Part shown: positions 6,726-14,786 of the stretch, one piece after another
How positions within the stretch are numbered: position 1 is the first letter of the stretch
Layout of the letters: every line of letters begins with the position of its first letter
Assembly: GCA_022839995.1 (NCBI GenBank)
Contig: JALHIN010000019.1
Location: 1 to 35,734 of the forward strand
Direction of reading: 5' to 3'
Length of the DNA stretch: 35,734 bases
Origin: 79-D21 sp022839995
Lineage (GTDB): Bacteria; Synergistota; Synergistia; Synergistales; 79-D21
Position numbers and translations under genes: made by a program
The notes under the pieces: generated by a model
Databases searched by the model: none
Told to the model about the DNA's origin: nothing
The model's input: only the letters and a program-made list of their open reading frames with translations

Positions 6726-8177
6726 CTACAGGATTGGACTGAGGAGTTTTGTCATGCCCAGGAAACTTTTCTGCAATAGCGGCAGGCGGTTCCACTCTTC
6801 GATTCCCAGGGGGCGGGAAAGGGCAAGGTATCCCTCCTGGATTTCCAGCAGGGCGGCTGTCTCCTTGTGGCCGTAGAGGACCAGGTTGAGCTCGAAATTC
6901 AACGCAAAGGACCGGATGTCGAAGTTGCTCGAACCGAAGAAGGCCAGGCGGTCATCAACCGTCATCGTCTTGGCATGCAGGATTCCTGGTTGATAAAGGA
7001 AAAGGTTCACTCCCATTTCGAGGATTCGCGGGAAATATGCCCGGGCCGCGCTGCCAACCAGCCACTGGTCCGCTTTCTCAGGAACGATCAGGTCGACCCT
7101 GGCTCCCTTGAGGACCGCCACTTCCATCGCCTGGAGAAGGCCATCGTCCGGGATCAGGTAGGGTGTCGTGATGACCACCCGCCTTCGGGCATCGAAAAGG
7201 GCGGATACAACCAGCCTTTGAAAATTCTCCGTCGCGTAGGCCGGCCCGCTCGGGACCGTTTGGAGCACCAGGCTACCCTGCGGACGCGCTCCGGCTTCGA
7301 CCTTCCGCCCCGGGGGGATTTCTCCGGTTTCCACAAACCAGTCCTCCAGGAAGACGCCTTCCAACTGCAAGACGATGGGACCCTCCAGGCGCAGGGTAAG
7401 GTCATGCCAGGCCATTCCGTTTGCCTTACCCCCGTAGGTGGGGTCGGTGACATTGTGTGACCCCATGTACCCCACCTGGCCATCGATGATGGCCAGCTTC
7501 CGGTGATTTCGAAGGTCGTATCGGGCCGTTAACCGGTTCCTGCGAAACAGCCGCCCCAAGGGCAGGGCATCGACCACCTGCACGCCCGCCTCCCGCAGCG
7601 TCCCGGCCTGTTTCTTGAGGAAGGGCTTCGACCCTAGCGCGTCCACCAGGAGGCGGCATTCCACGCCCCTGTGCGCGGCCCGCTCCAGGGCCTCAAGAAG
7701 GGGGCGGGTCGCAGCGTCACGGACGAAAATGTAGTAGAGAAGGTCCACGTGATGCTTCGCCCGGTCGATGTCCGAAGCCAGGTTCTCGAAGAGTTCGGAC
7801 GCGGATTCGAGGAAGGCCATCCTGTTTCCCGAAACGATCGGCCACTCCCCCAGCTTTTCCCCGAGTCGGGCAAACCGGACCGCGTGATCCGGCATCGAGT
7901 GCAGGTCGACGTGAAAATCTTTCCAAGGGGCCCGTTCTCGAATGCTCCGAAGGACCTGCATCGCTTTCTCGTGGCGGGCCTTGCGTTCCCTGGGGAGACG
8001 GGTAGAACCCAGGAGGAGATAGAGGAGAGCCCCGGGAAGAGGCCAGAAGAAGACGACGAGAAGCCAGGCCATGGCCGTCGCTGGACTGTGGCGGACGGGG
8101 AGGATTCCGAGAGCGGCAACCCGGATCAAAAACGAAAGGAAGTTGTGGAAGGCCAGCAGGACAGCTCCGAGGCTCAT
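6726..8177 (-). CDS. cls: Cardiolipin synthase (phospholipase D superfamily)
   Basis: The 483-residue membrane-anchored enzyme has two N-terminal hydrophobic helices (about 2-27 and 33-57) and two PLD domains. The HKD motifs are HRKLAIIDG (H225, K227, D232) and HAKTMTVDD (H401, K403, D408), each followed by a GS(H/S)N segment. Bacterial ClsA-type enzymes join two phosphatidylglycerols to make cardiolipin and glycerol at the inner membrane. Length and architecture are normal for ClsA. Its ATG overlaps the stop of the upstream endonuclease/phosphatase-family gene by 4 nt, so the two are translated together. Confidence 0.92.
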   Translation of the reverse strand: MSLGAVLLAFHNFLSFLIRVAALGILPVRHSPATAMAWLLVVFFWPLPGALLYLLLGSTRLPRERKARHEKAMQVLRSIRERAPWKDFHVDLHSMPDHAVRFARLGEKLGEWPIVSGNRMAFLESASELFENLASDIDRAKHHVDLLYYIFVRDAATRPLLEALERAAHRGVECRLLVDALGSKPFLKKQAGTLREAGVQVVDALPLGRLFRRNRLTARYDLRNHRKLAIIDGQVGYMGSHNVTDPTYGGKANGMAWHDLTLRLEGPIVLQLEGVFLEDWFVETGEIPPGRKVEAGARPQGSLVLQTVPSGPAYATENFQRLVVSALFDARRRVVITTPYLIPDDGLLQAMEVAVLKGARVDLIVPEKADQWLVGSAARAYFPRILEMGVNLFLYQPGILHAKTMTVDDRLAFFGSSNFDIRSFALNFELNLVLYGHKETAALLEIQEGYLALSRPLGIEEWNRLPLLQKSFLGMTKLLSPIL

Positions 8178-8929
8178 GAGCCTTTTGCCTCCTCCGGGGC
8201 GACATCGAAGTCGCAGATGAGAGGAAGGTGATCCGAAAACCGGACTTCGGGCACATCAAAACGACGGACTTTCACGTTCGGACCGACAAGGAGAAAGTCC
8301 AGGCGGAAGCGGGGCAATCGGCTCGGATACGTTTTCCGTGCCAGCGGATCTGCATCCCTCAACCCGGTCCTGGACAAAAAACCGCTCAGTTCGCCGCTCC
8401 CGTGGAGCAGGTTGAAATCTCCTCCCAGCAGGACCGGTTTCCTGCTTTCCGTGACGATCCCGGCAAGGATGTCGAGCTGGGCTTTCCGAGCCCCCACGCC
8501 GAGAGGAAGATGGACGAGGAGGAAGACGAAGTCTTCGAACTCCGCTTCCAGGAGAGTTTTCTTCATCCCCCTGGCCAGGTCGACCTTCCTTGTCCGTTTC
8601 ACCGGGACCCTCGAAAGGATGGCGTTTCCCTGGGAACTCAGGATCGGCAGCTTCCTGAAGATCGAATCCCTTCCATACTTGCATGAAAAGAAATGGTCCA
8701 GCTCCAGATCCTCCGCCAGGCATCTCGCCTGGGATTCACCCCCGTGCCGGTAGGATCCTCCGTCCACCTCCACGAGGCCCACGATGTCGGGGCTCATCCC
8801 GTCGATGAAAGAAGAAAGGCGTCTCAGGGAGGGTTCCGTCCTCCTGAAAAGCCCTGAAAACGGAAGGGGGAGATGGTAATCCCACCCCGTTCCGGTCCCG
8901 TACCGAATGTTGTAAAGGACGATTCTCAA
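8174..8929 (-). CDS. Endonuclease/exonuclease/phosphatase (EEP) family protein
   Basis: The 251-residue protein has the EEP metal and catalytic residues in order: N7 (YNIRYG), E54 (LVEVDGG), H140 (LLVHLPLG), D171 and N173 (GGDFN), D211 (RLDFLLV), and D233-H234 (SDHLPL). Members cleave phosphodiesters in nucleic acids, phosphoinositides or sphingolipids. Coupling to cardiolipin synthase makes a phospholipid substrate attractive, but that is inference. The start is TTG 8929 with GGAGG at 7-nt spacing, and no better start lies upstream. No signal peptide is visible, so it is probably cytoplasmic. Confidence 0.85.
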   Translation of the reverse strand: MRIVLYNIRYGTGTGWDYHLPLPFSGLFRRTEPSLRRLSSFIDGMSPDIVGLVEVDGGSYRHGGESQARCLAEDLELDHFFSCKYGRDSIFRKLPILSSQGNAILSRVPVKRTRKVDLARGMKKTLLEAEFEDFVFLLVHLPLGVGARKAQLDILAGIVTESRKPVLLGGDFNLLHGSGELSGFLSRTGLRDADPLARKTYPSRLPRFRLDFLLVGPNVKVRRFDVPEVRFSDHLPLICDFDVAPEEAKGS

Positions 8930-9036
8930 CGATTTTCCTCCCGGGAATCACTGTTCGCCCTTCTGCCTGACCCGCAGTGAAACGTAACTTTCGGCGATTC
9001 AAGGGCAAACTGCCTTCCTAATTCTAGCGTAAGGAA

Positions 9037-9082
9037 AAACAAAAGTCCGGCGTTCCCTCGTGCAAGGGATACGCCGGACTTT
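9037..9082 (-). terminator. Rho-independent terminator of the carbamate kinase gene
   Basis: A long stem pairs AAAGTCCGGCGTTCCCT (9042-9058) with AGGGATACGCCGGACTTT (9065-9082), with one bulged base and a 6-nt loop. On the minus strand it is followed by TTGTTTTTCC. It begins 14 nt after the stop codon. Confidence 0.85.
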
Positions 9083-9095
9083 CCTTCGCGGTTTT

Positions 9096-10052
9096 CTAGG
9101 CCATCGTGATGACGGTGCCCTCTTTCCCCTCGAGGGCTTCCACCGCCTTGTAGAGGGAGGTGATGATGGCCTTCCGGCCAGGGAAGGTGCGGGCGAACTT
9201 GATGGCCGCCAGGACCTTCGGCAGCATGCTCCCGGGGGCGAAATGGCCTTCCTCCATGTAGCGGATGGCTTCAGGCACGGTCATGTGATCGAGAATTTTC
9301 TGGTCCGGCTTCTTGAAATTCAGGCAGACCTTGTCGACTTCCGTAAGGATCAGGAGGATGTCCGCTTCGATGTCTTCCGCTAGACGCTCGGCGGCCAGGT
9401 CCTTGTCGATGACCGCGGCGACACCCGTGAGCGATCCGTCCATGTTCTCGATGACCGGGATCCCGCCTCCCCCGGCGGTGATCACGATCGTCGTGTCCCA
9501 AAGCCGCTTGATGGCGGAAAGTTCCACGATCTTCTTCGGCTCGGGGGACGGAACGACCCTCCTCCACCCCCTGCCTGCGTCCTCTTTCATGGTGTAGCCC
9601 TTCTCCACCTCCAGCCGACGAGCTTCTTCCTCAGTGTAGAAGGGACCGATGGGCTTCGTGGGATTCTTGAACGCCGGGTCGTTGGGATCCACGACAACCT
9701 GCGTCGCGATCGTGACGACCGGAACGTTACGGTTGCGGTTCCGAAGGGCATCCCGAAGCGCCTGCTGGATATGGTACCCGATGTACCCCTGGCTCATCGC
9801 CCCGCAAACGTCAAACGGCATCGCCGGGGTCTGTTCGCTTTCCCTCGAAGCGATCTCCTGCCCCAGGACGATCCGTCCCACCTGGGGGCCGTTGCCGTGG
9901 ACGATGGCCATCTCGTAGCCTCGGCAGCTGATTTCCGCCAGGTACCCTGCGGTTTTCTTCACGACTTCCAACTGGGCTTCCGCAGTCGGAGGGGTTCCGG
10001 ACTCCTGCAGGGCGTTGCCTCCCAACGCGATGACGACCTTAGTGGCATTCAT
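9096..10052 (-). CDS. arcC: Carbamate kinase
   Basis: The 318-residue cytoplasmic enzyme belongs to the amino-acid kinase family. Motifs include VVIALGGNALQ at 6-16 (phosphate binding), VHGNGPQVGR and the ITAGGGGIPV segment. It transfers phosphate from carbamoyl phosphate to ADP, giving ATP, CO2 and NH3, the last step of arginine/citrulline or purine fermentation. The ATG at 10052 lies behind a GGAGAG element; an open extension to 10127 runs through the promoter and is rejected. No arginine deiminase or carbamoyltransferase gene is adjacent, and promoter and terminator flank this gene alone. Confidence 0.95.
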   Translation of the reverse strand: MNATKVVIALGGNALQESGTPPTAEAQLEVVKKTAGYLAEISCRGYEMAIVHGNGPQVGRIVLGQEIASRESEQTPAMPFDVCGAMSQGYIGYHIQQALRDALRNRNRNVPVVTIATQVVVDPNDPAFKNPTKPIGPFYTEEEARRLEVEKGYTMKEDAGRGWRRVVPSPEPKKIVELSAIKRLWDTTIVITAGGGGIPVIENMDGSLTGVAAVIDKDLAAERLAEDIEADILLILTEVDKVCLNFKKPDQKILDHMTVPEAIRYMEEGHFAPGSMLPKVLAAIKFARTFPGRKAIITSLYKAVEALEGKEGTVITMA

Positions 10053-10097
10053 GATGTTCTCTCTCCTCTTCTTGAAAGATCCGTTTTTCCGGAGAGG

Positions 10098-10127
10098 ATT
10101 GTAAACCATAACATCGTATAAGTTCAA
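10098..10127 (-). promoter_or_regulatory. Promoter of the carbamate kinase gene
   Basis: On the minus strand TTGAAC (10127-10122) and TACAAT (10103-10098) have an 18-nt spacer, about 46 nt before the ATG at 10052. Both hexamers match the sigma-70 type well, and the region lies between a terminator and the gene. Confidence 0.7.
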
Positions 10128-10137
10128 TAACCGGCAT

Positions 10138-10170
10138 AAAAAAACCGGGAGGACTCCCCTCCCGATTTTT
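10138..10170. terminator. Rho-independent terminator after the SIMPL-domain gene
   Basis: CGGGAGG (10146-10152) pairs with CCTCCCG (10158-10164) around a 5-nt loop. A seven-base A-run on the left (T-run on the minus strand) and TTTTT on the right make it usable in both directions. It closes the minus-strand operon that begins with the CDF gene. Confidence 0.85.
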
Positions 10171-10206
10171 GCGGGACCCTTTGCGGACCCTTGCGATCAT
10201 TGGCTT

Positions 10207-10929
10207 TCAATTGCTTGACAGAAAATATTCCACCGTGGTCACCACCCGGACCTTCTTGTGATCCGGTGAACCCTTGTCTCGGTCTTCGATCGTAAAAAGT
10301 CCCTGTGATGCTCTCCGGATGCTTCCCACGCGTGCCCCGGAATCCCTGGCGAACTGCTCTGCGGCTTCCCTGGCGTTTTTCGTGGCCTCGGCGATCATCG
10401 CGGGCTTGATTTCGTTGAGTCCCGTGAAGAGGAACTCCGTGGAGCGCGCATAGTCCTGCTCGGCCAGCACGATGCCTCGGAGGACCAACTTGCCGGAATC
10501 TTCCATGGCCTTCTTGGCCGCCTTGACGTCCGCGGTCCGAAGGGTGATCGTCACGTTCGCGATGTAGCGGTAATCCCGCTTCTGGCCGTCTCCGTAAGTT
10601 TGCGCCTTGAGGTCGGTGACCTGGGGCGGCATCTCGGAGATCTCCTCCGGCTTGAACCCGGCCGCCGCAAGGAAAGCTCTGACTTCGGCCTTGTGCGAGT
10701 CGACCACCTTCTGCAGTTCGACCAGGTCGTTCCCTGTGTCACGGAAAGTGATCGGCCAGATCACGAGGTCCGATTCGACGTTTCTTTCCGCAAATCCCCG
10801 GACCGTGACGAAGCGTTCTGCGGACCGGGCTTCCTTCAGTGCTTCGCCGACGAAAAAACCTGCCAGGGCCAGGCCGAGTCCCACAAGGGATCCAAGTATT
10901 GCCGCTGCTGCCGTCAACCGGCTTTTCAC
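10207..10929 (-). CDS. SIMPL-domain (DUF541, YggE-like) protein, membrane anchored
   Basis: The 240-residue protein has one N-terminal hydrophobic helix (AAAILGSLVGLGLALAGFFV) and an extracytoplasmic SIMPL domain beginning FVTVRGFAERNVESDLVIW. The conserved middle and end segments, including DYRYIANVTITLRT and the C-terminal VVTTVEYFL, are present. SIMPL proteins such as E. coli YggE are linked to oxidative stress and to signalling or channel partners; the biochemical role is unsettled. The start is taken as GTG 10929, whose GTGA overlaps the upstream stop by 4 nt and which has AAGGGGGAAC upstream. ATG 10965 lies inside the preceding gene and is less likely. Confidence 0.82.
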   Translation of the reverse strand: MKSRLTAAAAILGSLVGLGLALAGFFVGEALKEARSAERFVTVRGFAERNVESDLVIWPITFRDTGNDLVELQKVVDSHKAEVRAFLAAAGFKPEEISEMPPQVTDLKAQTYGDGQKRDYRYIANVTITLRTADVKAAKKAMEDSGKLVLRGIVLAEQDYARSTEFLFTGLNEIKPAMIAEATKNAREAAEQFARDSGARVGSIRRASQGLFTIEDRDKGSPDHKKVRVVTTVEYFLSSN

Positions 10930-11423
10930 GCTCGTTCCCCCTTTTCCGTTTCTTCGGCGAGACATGGCACATCGACGATTCGACTTTCCTCGTTCAGTTT
11001 GAGCAAGGCTCCTGGAGCGATCTTCAACGTTAGGCCTGGATCCCCCGAACCCCCGTAGACGAAGTCGTAGGCGAAAAGGGCCCGGTCGATCAGCGTCGGG
11101 AGCCCGAGACCCAAAAGGGGTACTTCTCCTGGTTTCAGTCCGAACCGTTCCCGGATTTCTCTTGTCGTCGCCATCCTCAGCCCGCGTATTCCCGTCTCCA
11201 GGGCCAGCGCCTCGAAGTCGACTTTTCGGAGCGCCCCGGAAACGATCAACAGCAGGAATCTCCCCTGCGCCCAAAGGACCAGGGCAGGAGCCGTGGCGCC
11301 CAGTTCGATCCCCCAGTAGGCCGCCCCTTCAGACGCGCTTTTGAGCCGAACCCGGTTTTCAAGAAGTTCGAAGGGGAAGCCGCTGGAGTTGAGTTTTTCC
11401 TCCATTTTGGAAGGGTTTCCCAT
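10926..11423 (-). CDS. YbaK/aminoacyl-tRNA deacylase domain protein
   Basis: This 165-residue cytoplasmic protein fits the YbaK/ProX family in size and in segments such as ALVLWAQGRFLLLIVSGALRK and the later GLKPGEVPLLGLG, which resembles the family GxxxGxVsPfG loop. Family members hydrolyse mischarged tRNAs (Cys-tRNAPro or Ala-tRNAPro, for example). Which tRNA is served here cannot be read from sequence. ATG 11423 is chosen because it starts 5 nt after the stop of the B3/4-domain gene; a second ATG at 11405 is possible. It overlaps the SIMPL gene by 4 nt. Confidence 0.75.
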   Translation of the reverse strand: MGNPSKMEEKLNSSGFPFELLENRVRLKSASEGAAYWGIELGATAPALVLWAQGRFLLLIVSGALRKVDFEALALETGIRGLRMATTREIRERFGLKPGEVPLLGLGLPTLIDRALFAYDFVYGGSGDPGLTLKIAPGALLKLNEESRIVDVPCLAEETEKGERA

Positions 11424-11428
11424 CTGCT

Positions 11429-12133
11429 TCACTCGATTTCCTGGTTCGGCCGGGAAGCGGAGCAGACCCCTTTCGCCAAGGGCCTTGACCCCGTTTCCGC
11501 CAGCTTTTCCCACAGGATTTCCAACGCGGCTTCAATGGTCGTGGTTGTCGGGGAAAAGGCCCGATCAACGACGAAAACGGCCCGCCTCGACCCCAAGTCC
11601 AGCCCCGTCAGCCGACTGTCCCTGTGGTTCCACAGCCAGGTACAGATCTTTTCCGAATCGGCGTAAACAACATGGCTCGGCAAGACTTCTTCCTGCTCCT
11701 CGCTCCCCAGGGGGTAAAAGGTTTCACCGCTTTTACCGAAGCGGATCTCGATATCTCCCCTGATCTTGTCGAGGTCGAAGGCTCCCATGGGAAGGAGGGC
11801 CCTTATGGAGACGCAGTTGTAGAGGTCCACGACACTGTTGACCGTCCAGAGGGATTTTTCCTTCAACACCCTCCTGAGCAGTGCCTCGAGGGAACTCCGG
11901 TACTTGCTCGGCTTGACCCCCATCGAGCTGAAAACCTGTCTCCAACCCGCCACGTCGGGATGGGAAGCCAGCTTGTCCATGGAAAGCCCGATCGAGGCCA
12001 ACTCTTCCGCCAGAGATCCCTTCCACTGCTCGACCCTGGGGTCCAGGGGCTTCGGGAAGATCTCCGCCACGAGCCAGCCTGCCTCAGTTTGAGGGTACCT
12101 TCCAAGAATCGCATTTTCAATGCTAAAGCGCAT
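11429..12133 (-). CDS. B3/4 domain protein (free-standing PheRS beta editing-like domain)
   Basis: The 234-residue protein looks like the B3/4 family, which corresponds to the editing domain of phenylalanyl-tRNA synthetase beta. Recognisable stretches are GVKPSKYRSSLEALLRRV, VNSVVDLYNCVSIRALLPMGAFD and the YADSEKICTWLWNHRDSR segment near the end. Free-standing members are proposed to act as trans-editing or tRNA-binding proteins. The ATG at 12133 has GGAGGGGG at 4-5 nt spacing; an open extension to 12166 lacks such a site. It lies 62 nt downstream of the CDF gene and 5 nt upstream of the YbaK-like gene, so two editing-type domains are made from one transcript. Confidence 0.82.
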   Translation of the reverse strand: MRFSIENAILGRYPQTEAGWLVAEIFPKPLDPRVEQWKGSLAEELASIGLSMDKLASHPDVAGWRQVFSSMGVKPSKYRSSLEALLRRVLKEKSLWTVNSVVDLYNCVSIRALLPMGAFDLDKIRGDIEIRFGKSGETFYPLGSEEQEEVLPSHVVYADSEKICTWLWNHRDSRLTGLDLGSRRAVFVVDRAFSPTTTTIEAALEILWEKLAETGSRPLAKGVCSASRPNQEIE

Positions 12134-12195
12134 TTTTCCCCCTCCAGTCGTCTTCTTACCCATCAAGGACGGAATGCGAATTTCGGGAAAGCGTC

Positions 12196-13167
12196 CTATG
12201 GAGTGTTCTTGCCGGCTCTTTCTACTGTGTCCGGAGAGGACGTTTCGGAGCCTTCAGCGGGAACTGGGGCGTAATAGGAAACCGGCTCCATGTGCAGAGA
12301 AATGTAGGTCCCGGATCCGAAATTCTCTCTCAGCAGATGCTCGACCTTTGCGGAAATGTCATGGGCTTCCACCAGTGACAGGGATTCGTCCATGAGGATG
12401 TGCACGTCGATCGCGATCACGGGGCCGATCTTCCTCGTCCGGAGCTTATGGGTGCCCCGGACTCCTTCCACGCTCATGATGAGGGTATGCAGCTCCATTT
12501 CCCTCTCCCCCGAAAGAGAAGCCTCCAGCAGTTCGTCCATGCACTCTTTCAGGATGGGAACGGCGGCCTTGATGATAAAGACGCTGACGATGACCGCCGC
12601 AAGGGGATCGAGGATCCGCGCCTTTTCCCCGAAGAACACCGCCCCGCCGATGCCCATCGTCGTCCCGATCGAGGAAAAGGCATCGGAACGGTGGTCCCAG
12701 GCTTTCGCGATGACGGCATTGCTGTCGAGCTTCCTTCCCCACGCGATCGTGTAGCGGTAAAGCCACTCCTTCGAAACGACCGAGATGATGGCCGCCACAA
12801 GGGCGATCATCCCGGGGCGCTCGATTTCCTGCCCCGTGAAGAAGTGCCAGATGGCGTGAGTCCCCGACCAGAAAATGCCGACCCCCGCCGCGATCAGGGT
12901 GATGCCGCAGAGGCCGGCGAGCAGGGCCTCGACCTTCCCGTGGCCGTAGTCGTGGGTGTCGTCCGCCGGTTTCCGGACAACCCTGAACCCTAGGATGACA
13001 ACGATGTCGGTTGCGAGGTCCGTGAGAGAGTGGGTCGCGTCTGCGATCATGGCCGCGCTTCTGCCCATGAAGCCTGCCGCGTACTTGAAGAGGGTCAGGA
13101 CCGTGTTGACAAAGAGCCCGATCCACGTGACCCGTACTGCCTGTCCTTCCCGATCCACCCCAGCCAC
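12196..13167 (-). CDS. Cation diffusion facilitator (CDF) family metal exporter
   Basis: This 323-residue protein has six predicted membrane helices and a C-terminal cytoplasmic domain. The helix-2 metal motif is HSLTD (H46, D50). The helix-5 motif reads WDHRSDAFSS, so the site is HxxxD plus DxxxD rather than the usual zinc HD/HD pattern. DTHDYGHGKVEAL before helix 3 is typical. CDF proteins exchange Zn2+, Fe2+ or Mn2+ for protons, and the metal here is uncertain. The start is GTG 13167 or the nearby GTG 13158, which is better spaced from AAGG. It is probably first in the operon with the tRNA-editing-like genes. Confidence 0.9.
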   Translation of the reverse strand: MAGVDREGQAVRVTWIGLFVNTVLTLFKYAAGFMGRSAAMIADATHSLTDLATDIVVILGFRVVRKPADDTHDYGHGKVEALLAGLCGITLIAAGVGIFWSGTHAIWHFFTGQEIERPGMIALVAAIISVVSKEWLYRYTIAWGRKLDSNAVIAKAWDHRSDAFSSIGTTMGIGGAVFFGEKARILDPLAAVIVSVFIIKAAVPILKECMDELLEASLSGEREMELHTLIMSVEGVRGTHKLRTRKIGPVIAIDVHILMDESLSLVEAHDISAKVEHLLRENFGSGTYISLHMEPVSYYAPVPAEGSETSSPDTVERAGKNTP

Positions 13168-13294
13168 CGCCTTTTTGAAAATTTAAGGGTCATTATGAGC
13201 CCATCCCATTCGGTGTCAAGATGCCGCCCGCCGGACAAGGTCAGCTGCTTGAAAGATTCGTCCTGCCTGGCGGAAATGGCCCTCAAAGAATTCG

Positions 13295-13319
13295 AGGCCC
13301 CGGGGAAAACCCGGGGCCT
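13295..13319 (-). terminator. Hairpin after the NUDIX gene, possible terminator
   Basis: AGGCCCCGGG (13295-13304) pairs perfectly with CCCGGGGCCT (13310-13319) around a 5-nt loop, 23 nt after the NUDIX stop. The tail on the minus strand (CGAATTCTTTG) is only weakly T-rich, so termination efficiency is uncertain. Confidence 0.55.
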
Positions 13320-13341
13320 TGATCATGTCCGCCAAGGAAGC

Positions 13342-13743
13342 CTAGAACGGCTGCCCTCCGAAGAGGCGTTCCGCGATCGGTCGATCGGCCGCTGCCAGGT
13401 CGACCTTCGGGAGGTCCGACGGCAACACCCACTGCAGAGCCTGGTGGGCATTGTGCTGGAGTTCCCCCGAAACCCACCTGCAGCGGTAGGCGTAGAGCTC
13501 CACGGAAGCGTAGTCGTAATCGAAACGGCTAAAGCAGAGGAAATCCCCGACCCACACCTCTATTCCGAGCTCCTCGCGGATTTCCCGCGCCAGGCAGTCC
13601 TCGGGGGTTTCCCCCGGCTCGATCTTGCCGCCGGGGAATTCCCATTTTCCTGCAAGGCGGTCGGCCGGTCCCCGCTGCGCAAGGAGGACCTTCCCGTCTC
13701 TTTCGATCACGGCAGCCGCGACCCGAGTAGGCCTTTGCCACAT
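13342..13743 (-). CDS. NUDIX hydrolase, MutT-like
   Basis: The 133-residue protein carries a complete Nudix box, from G39 in GKIEPGETPEDCLAREI to REELGIEV, matching Gx5Ex7REUxEExGU. The N-terminal VAAAVIERDGKVLLAQR and KWEFPGGK segments are typical of 8-oxo-dGTP diphosphatase (MutT) and CTP pyrophosphohydrolase relatives, which cleanse oxidised nucleotides in the cytoplasm. The W-E-F-P-G-G-K motif supports the MutT-like branch. It is the last gene of an operon, 19 nt after the ornithine-cyclodeaminase family gene. A role in that pathway is not required. Confidence 0.88.
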   Translation of the reverse strand: MWQRPTRVAAAVIERDGKVLLAQRGPADRLAGKWEFPGGKIEPGETPEDCLAREIREELGIEVWVGDFLCFSRFDYDYASVELYAYRCRWVSGELQHNAHQALQWVLPSDLPKVDLAAADRPIAERLFGGQPF

Positions 13744-13762
13744 GGCCGCTCGTCCCGGCTCC

Positions 13763-14746
13763 CTAGATCTCCACCGTGGTCCCGATGTTCTTCTCGGCCG
13801 CTTTTTCGAGGATCAGGCGTGCGGTCATCACGTCGTGGCTGGCGATCCCCATCAGGACAGCTCCCCGGCGCCCCTTCCGGGCAGGTTTGACGAGACCGGC
13901 ACAGATTTGCCCCATGTCCGCCATGATCTGTTCCTCTTTCGGATACCCTTCCTGGAAATAGACCCCGTGTTCCTGGGTCCAGAGGTACTGGTTCAGGTCA
14001 TCGCACACGAAAGCCCCCGCTTCGGACATGACGTCGGCTTCAAACGCGGAATCGTAGTCGACCGAAATCGCCAGCATCTCTTCCTTCAGCCATTCCGACC
14101 GGACGAACCGTTTCGGATTGGCGACGATGGGGGTACAGGTCACGACGACGTCCGCGTCTTTCACCGTTTCCTGGACGCTCCCGCAGGGGACGACTTCTCG
14201 GCCTTTCAGGAAAGGCTCCACGAAAGCCCGGTACTTTTCAAACTGTCCCGGGTAGTTGTCGTAGGCCTTGATCTTCTTTACCTTTGGCAGGGCTTCGAGA
14301 AGCGCAACCGTATTGGTCCGCCCCTGGACGCCCAGCCCGATGACCGCGATCGCCTCGGAATCCGGATCCGCCAGGTGCTTCGCACAGACCCCGCTGGCGG
14401 CTCCGGTGCGCCAGGCGGTGATCCAGTTCGCGTCCATGATGGCCTTTACGAAACCCGTCTGTGAGTCGTTCAGGACCATGATCCCCGTGATATAGGGCAA
14501 CCCCGCTGCCTGGTTGATCGGGTAACCGGCAACCCACTTGATGCCGGCGGCATCCACGTCTCCGCCAAGCCAGCAGGGCATGGCATGGATAAAGCAATCC
14601 TGGCGAGGGTGAATGCCGATTTTCGCCGGCATCTCGATCTTTTTCTGCCCCTTGAGGACCCACCCCTCCTCCACCACCCGCATCACTTCGGAAACTGGGA
14701 TTCCTAGCGATTCGACCTGTTCCTGTGACATGCAAAGCACCTTCAT
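13763..14746 (-). CDS. Ornithine cyclodeaminase / mu-crystallin family protein
   Basis: The 327-residue cytoplasmic protein has the OCD/mu-crystallin fold. Residues expected at the active site are K70 (GIKWVAGYP) and R113 (AWRTGAASG), with an Asp in SVDYDS (230-232). The NAD(P) loop is GLGVQG at 137-142. The family includes ornithine and lysine cyclodeaminases, archaeal alanine dehydrogenase and imino-acid reductases, so the substrate stays open. The ATG at 14746 has GGAGGAACGG upstream. The gene is 40 nt downstream of an RpiR-type regulator, which may sense a metabolite of this reaction. The length is normal. Confidence 0.88.
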   Translation of the reverse strand: MKVLCMSQEQVESLGIPVSEVMRVVEEGWVLKGQKKIEMPAKIGIHPRQDCFIHAMPCWLGGDVDAAGIKWVAGYPINQAAGLPYITGIMVLNDSQTGFVKAIMDANWITAWRTGAASGVCAKHLADPDSEAIAVIGLGVQGRTNTVALLEALPKVKKIKAYDNYPGQFEKYRAFVEPFLKGREVVPCGSVQETVKDADVVVTCTPIVANPKRFVRSEWLKEEMLAISVDYDSAFEADVMSEAGAFVCDDLNQYLWTQEHGVYFQEGYPKEEQIMADMGQICAGLVKPARKGRRGAVLMGIASHDVMTARLILEKAAEKNIGTTVEI

Positions 14747-14786
14747 CTTCCGTTCCTCCTCGTCGGTAATTTGCCTTATTTTCGAA

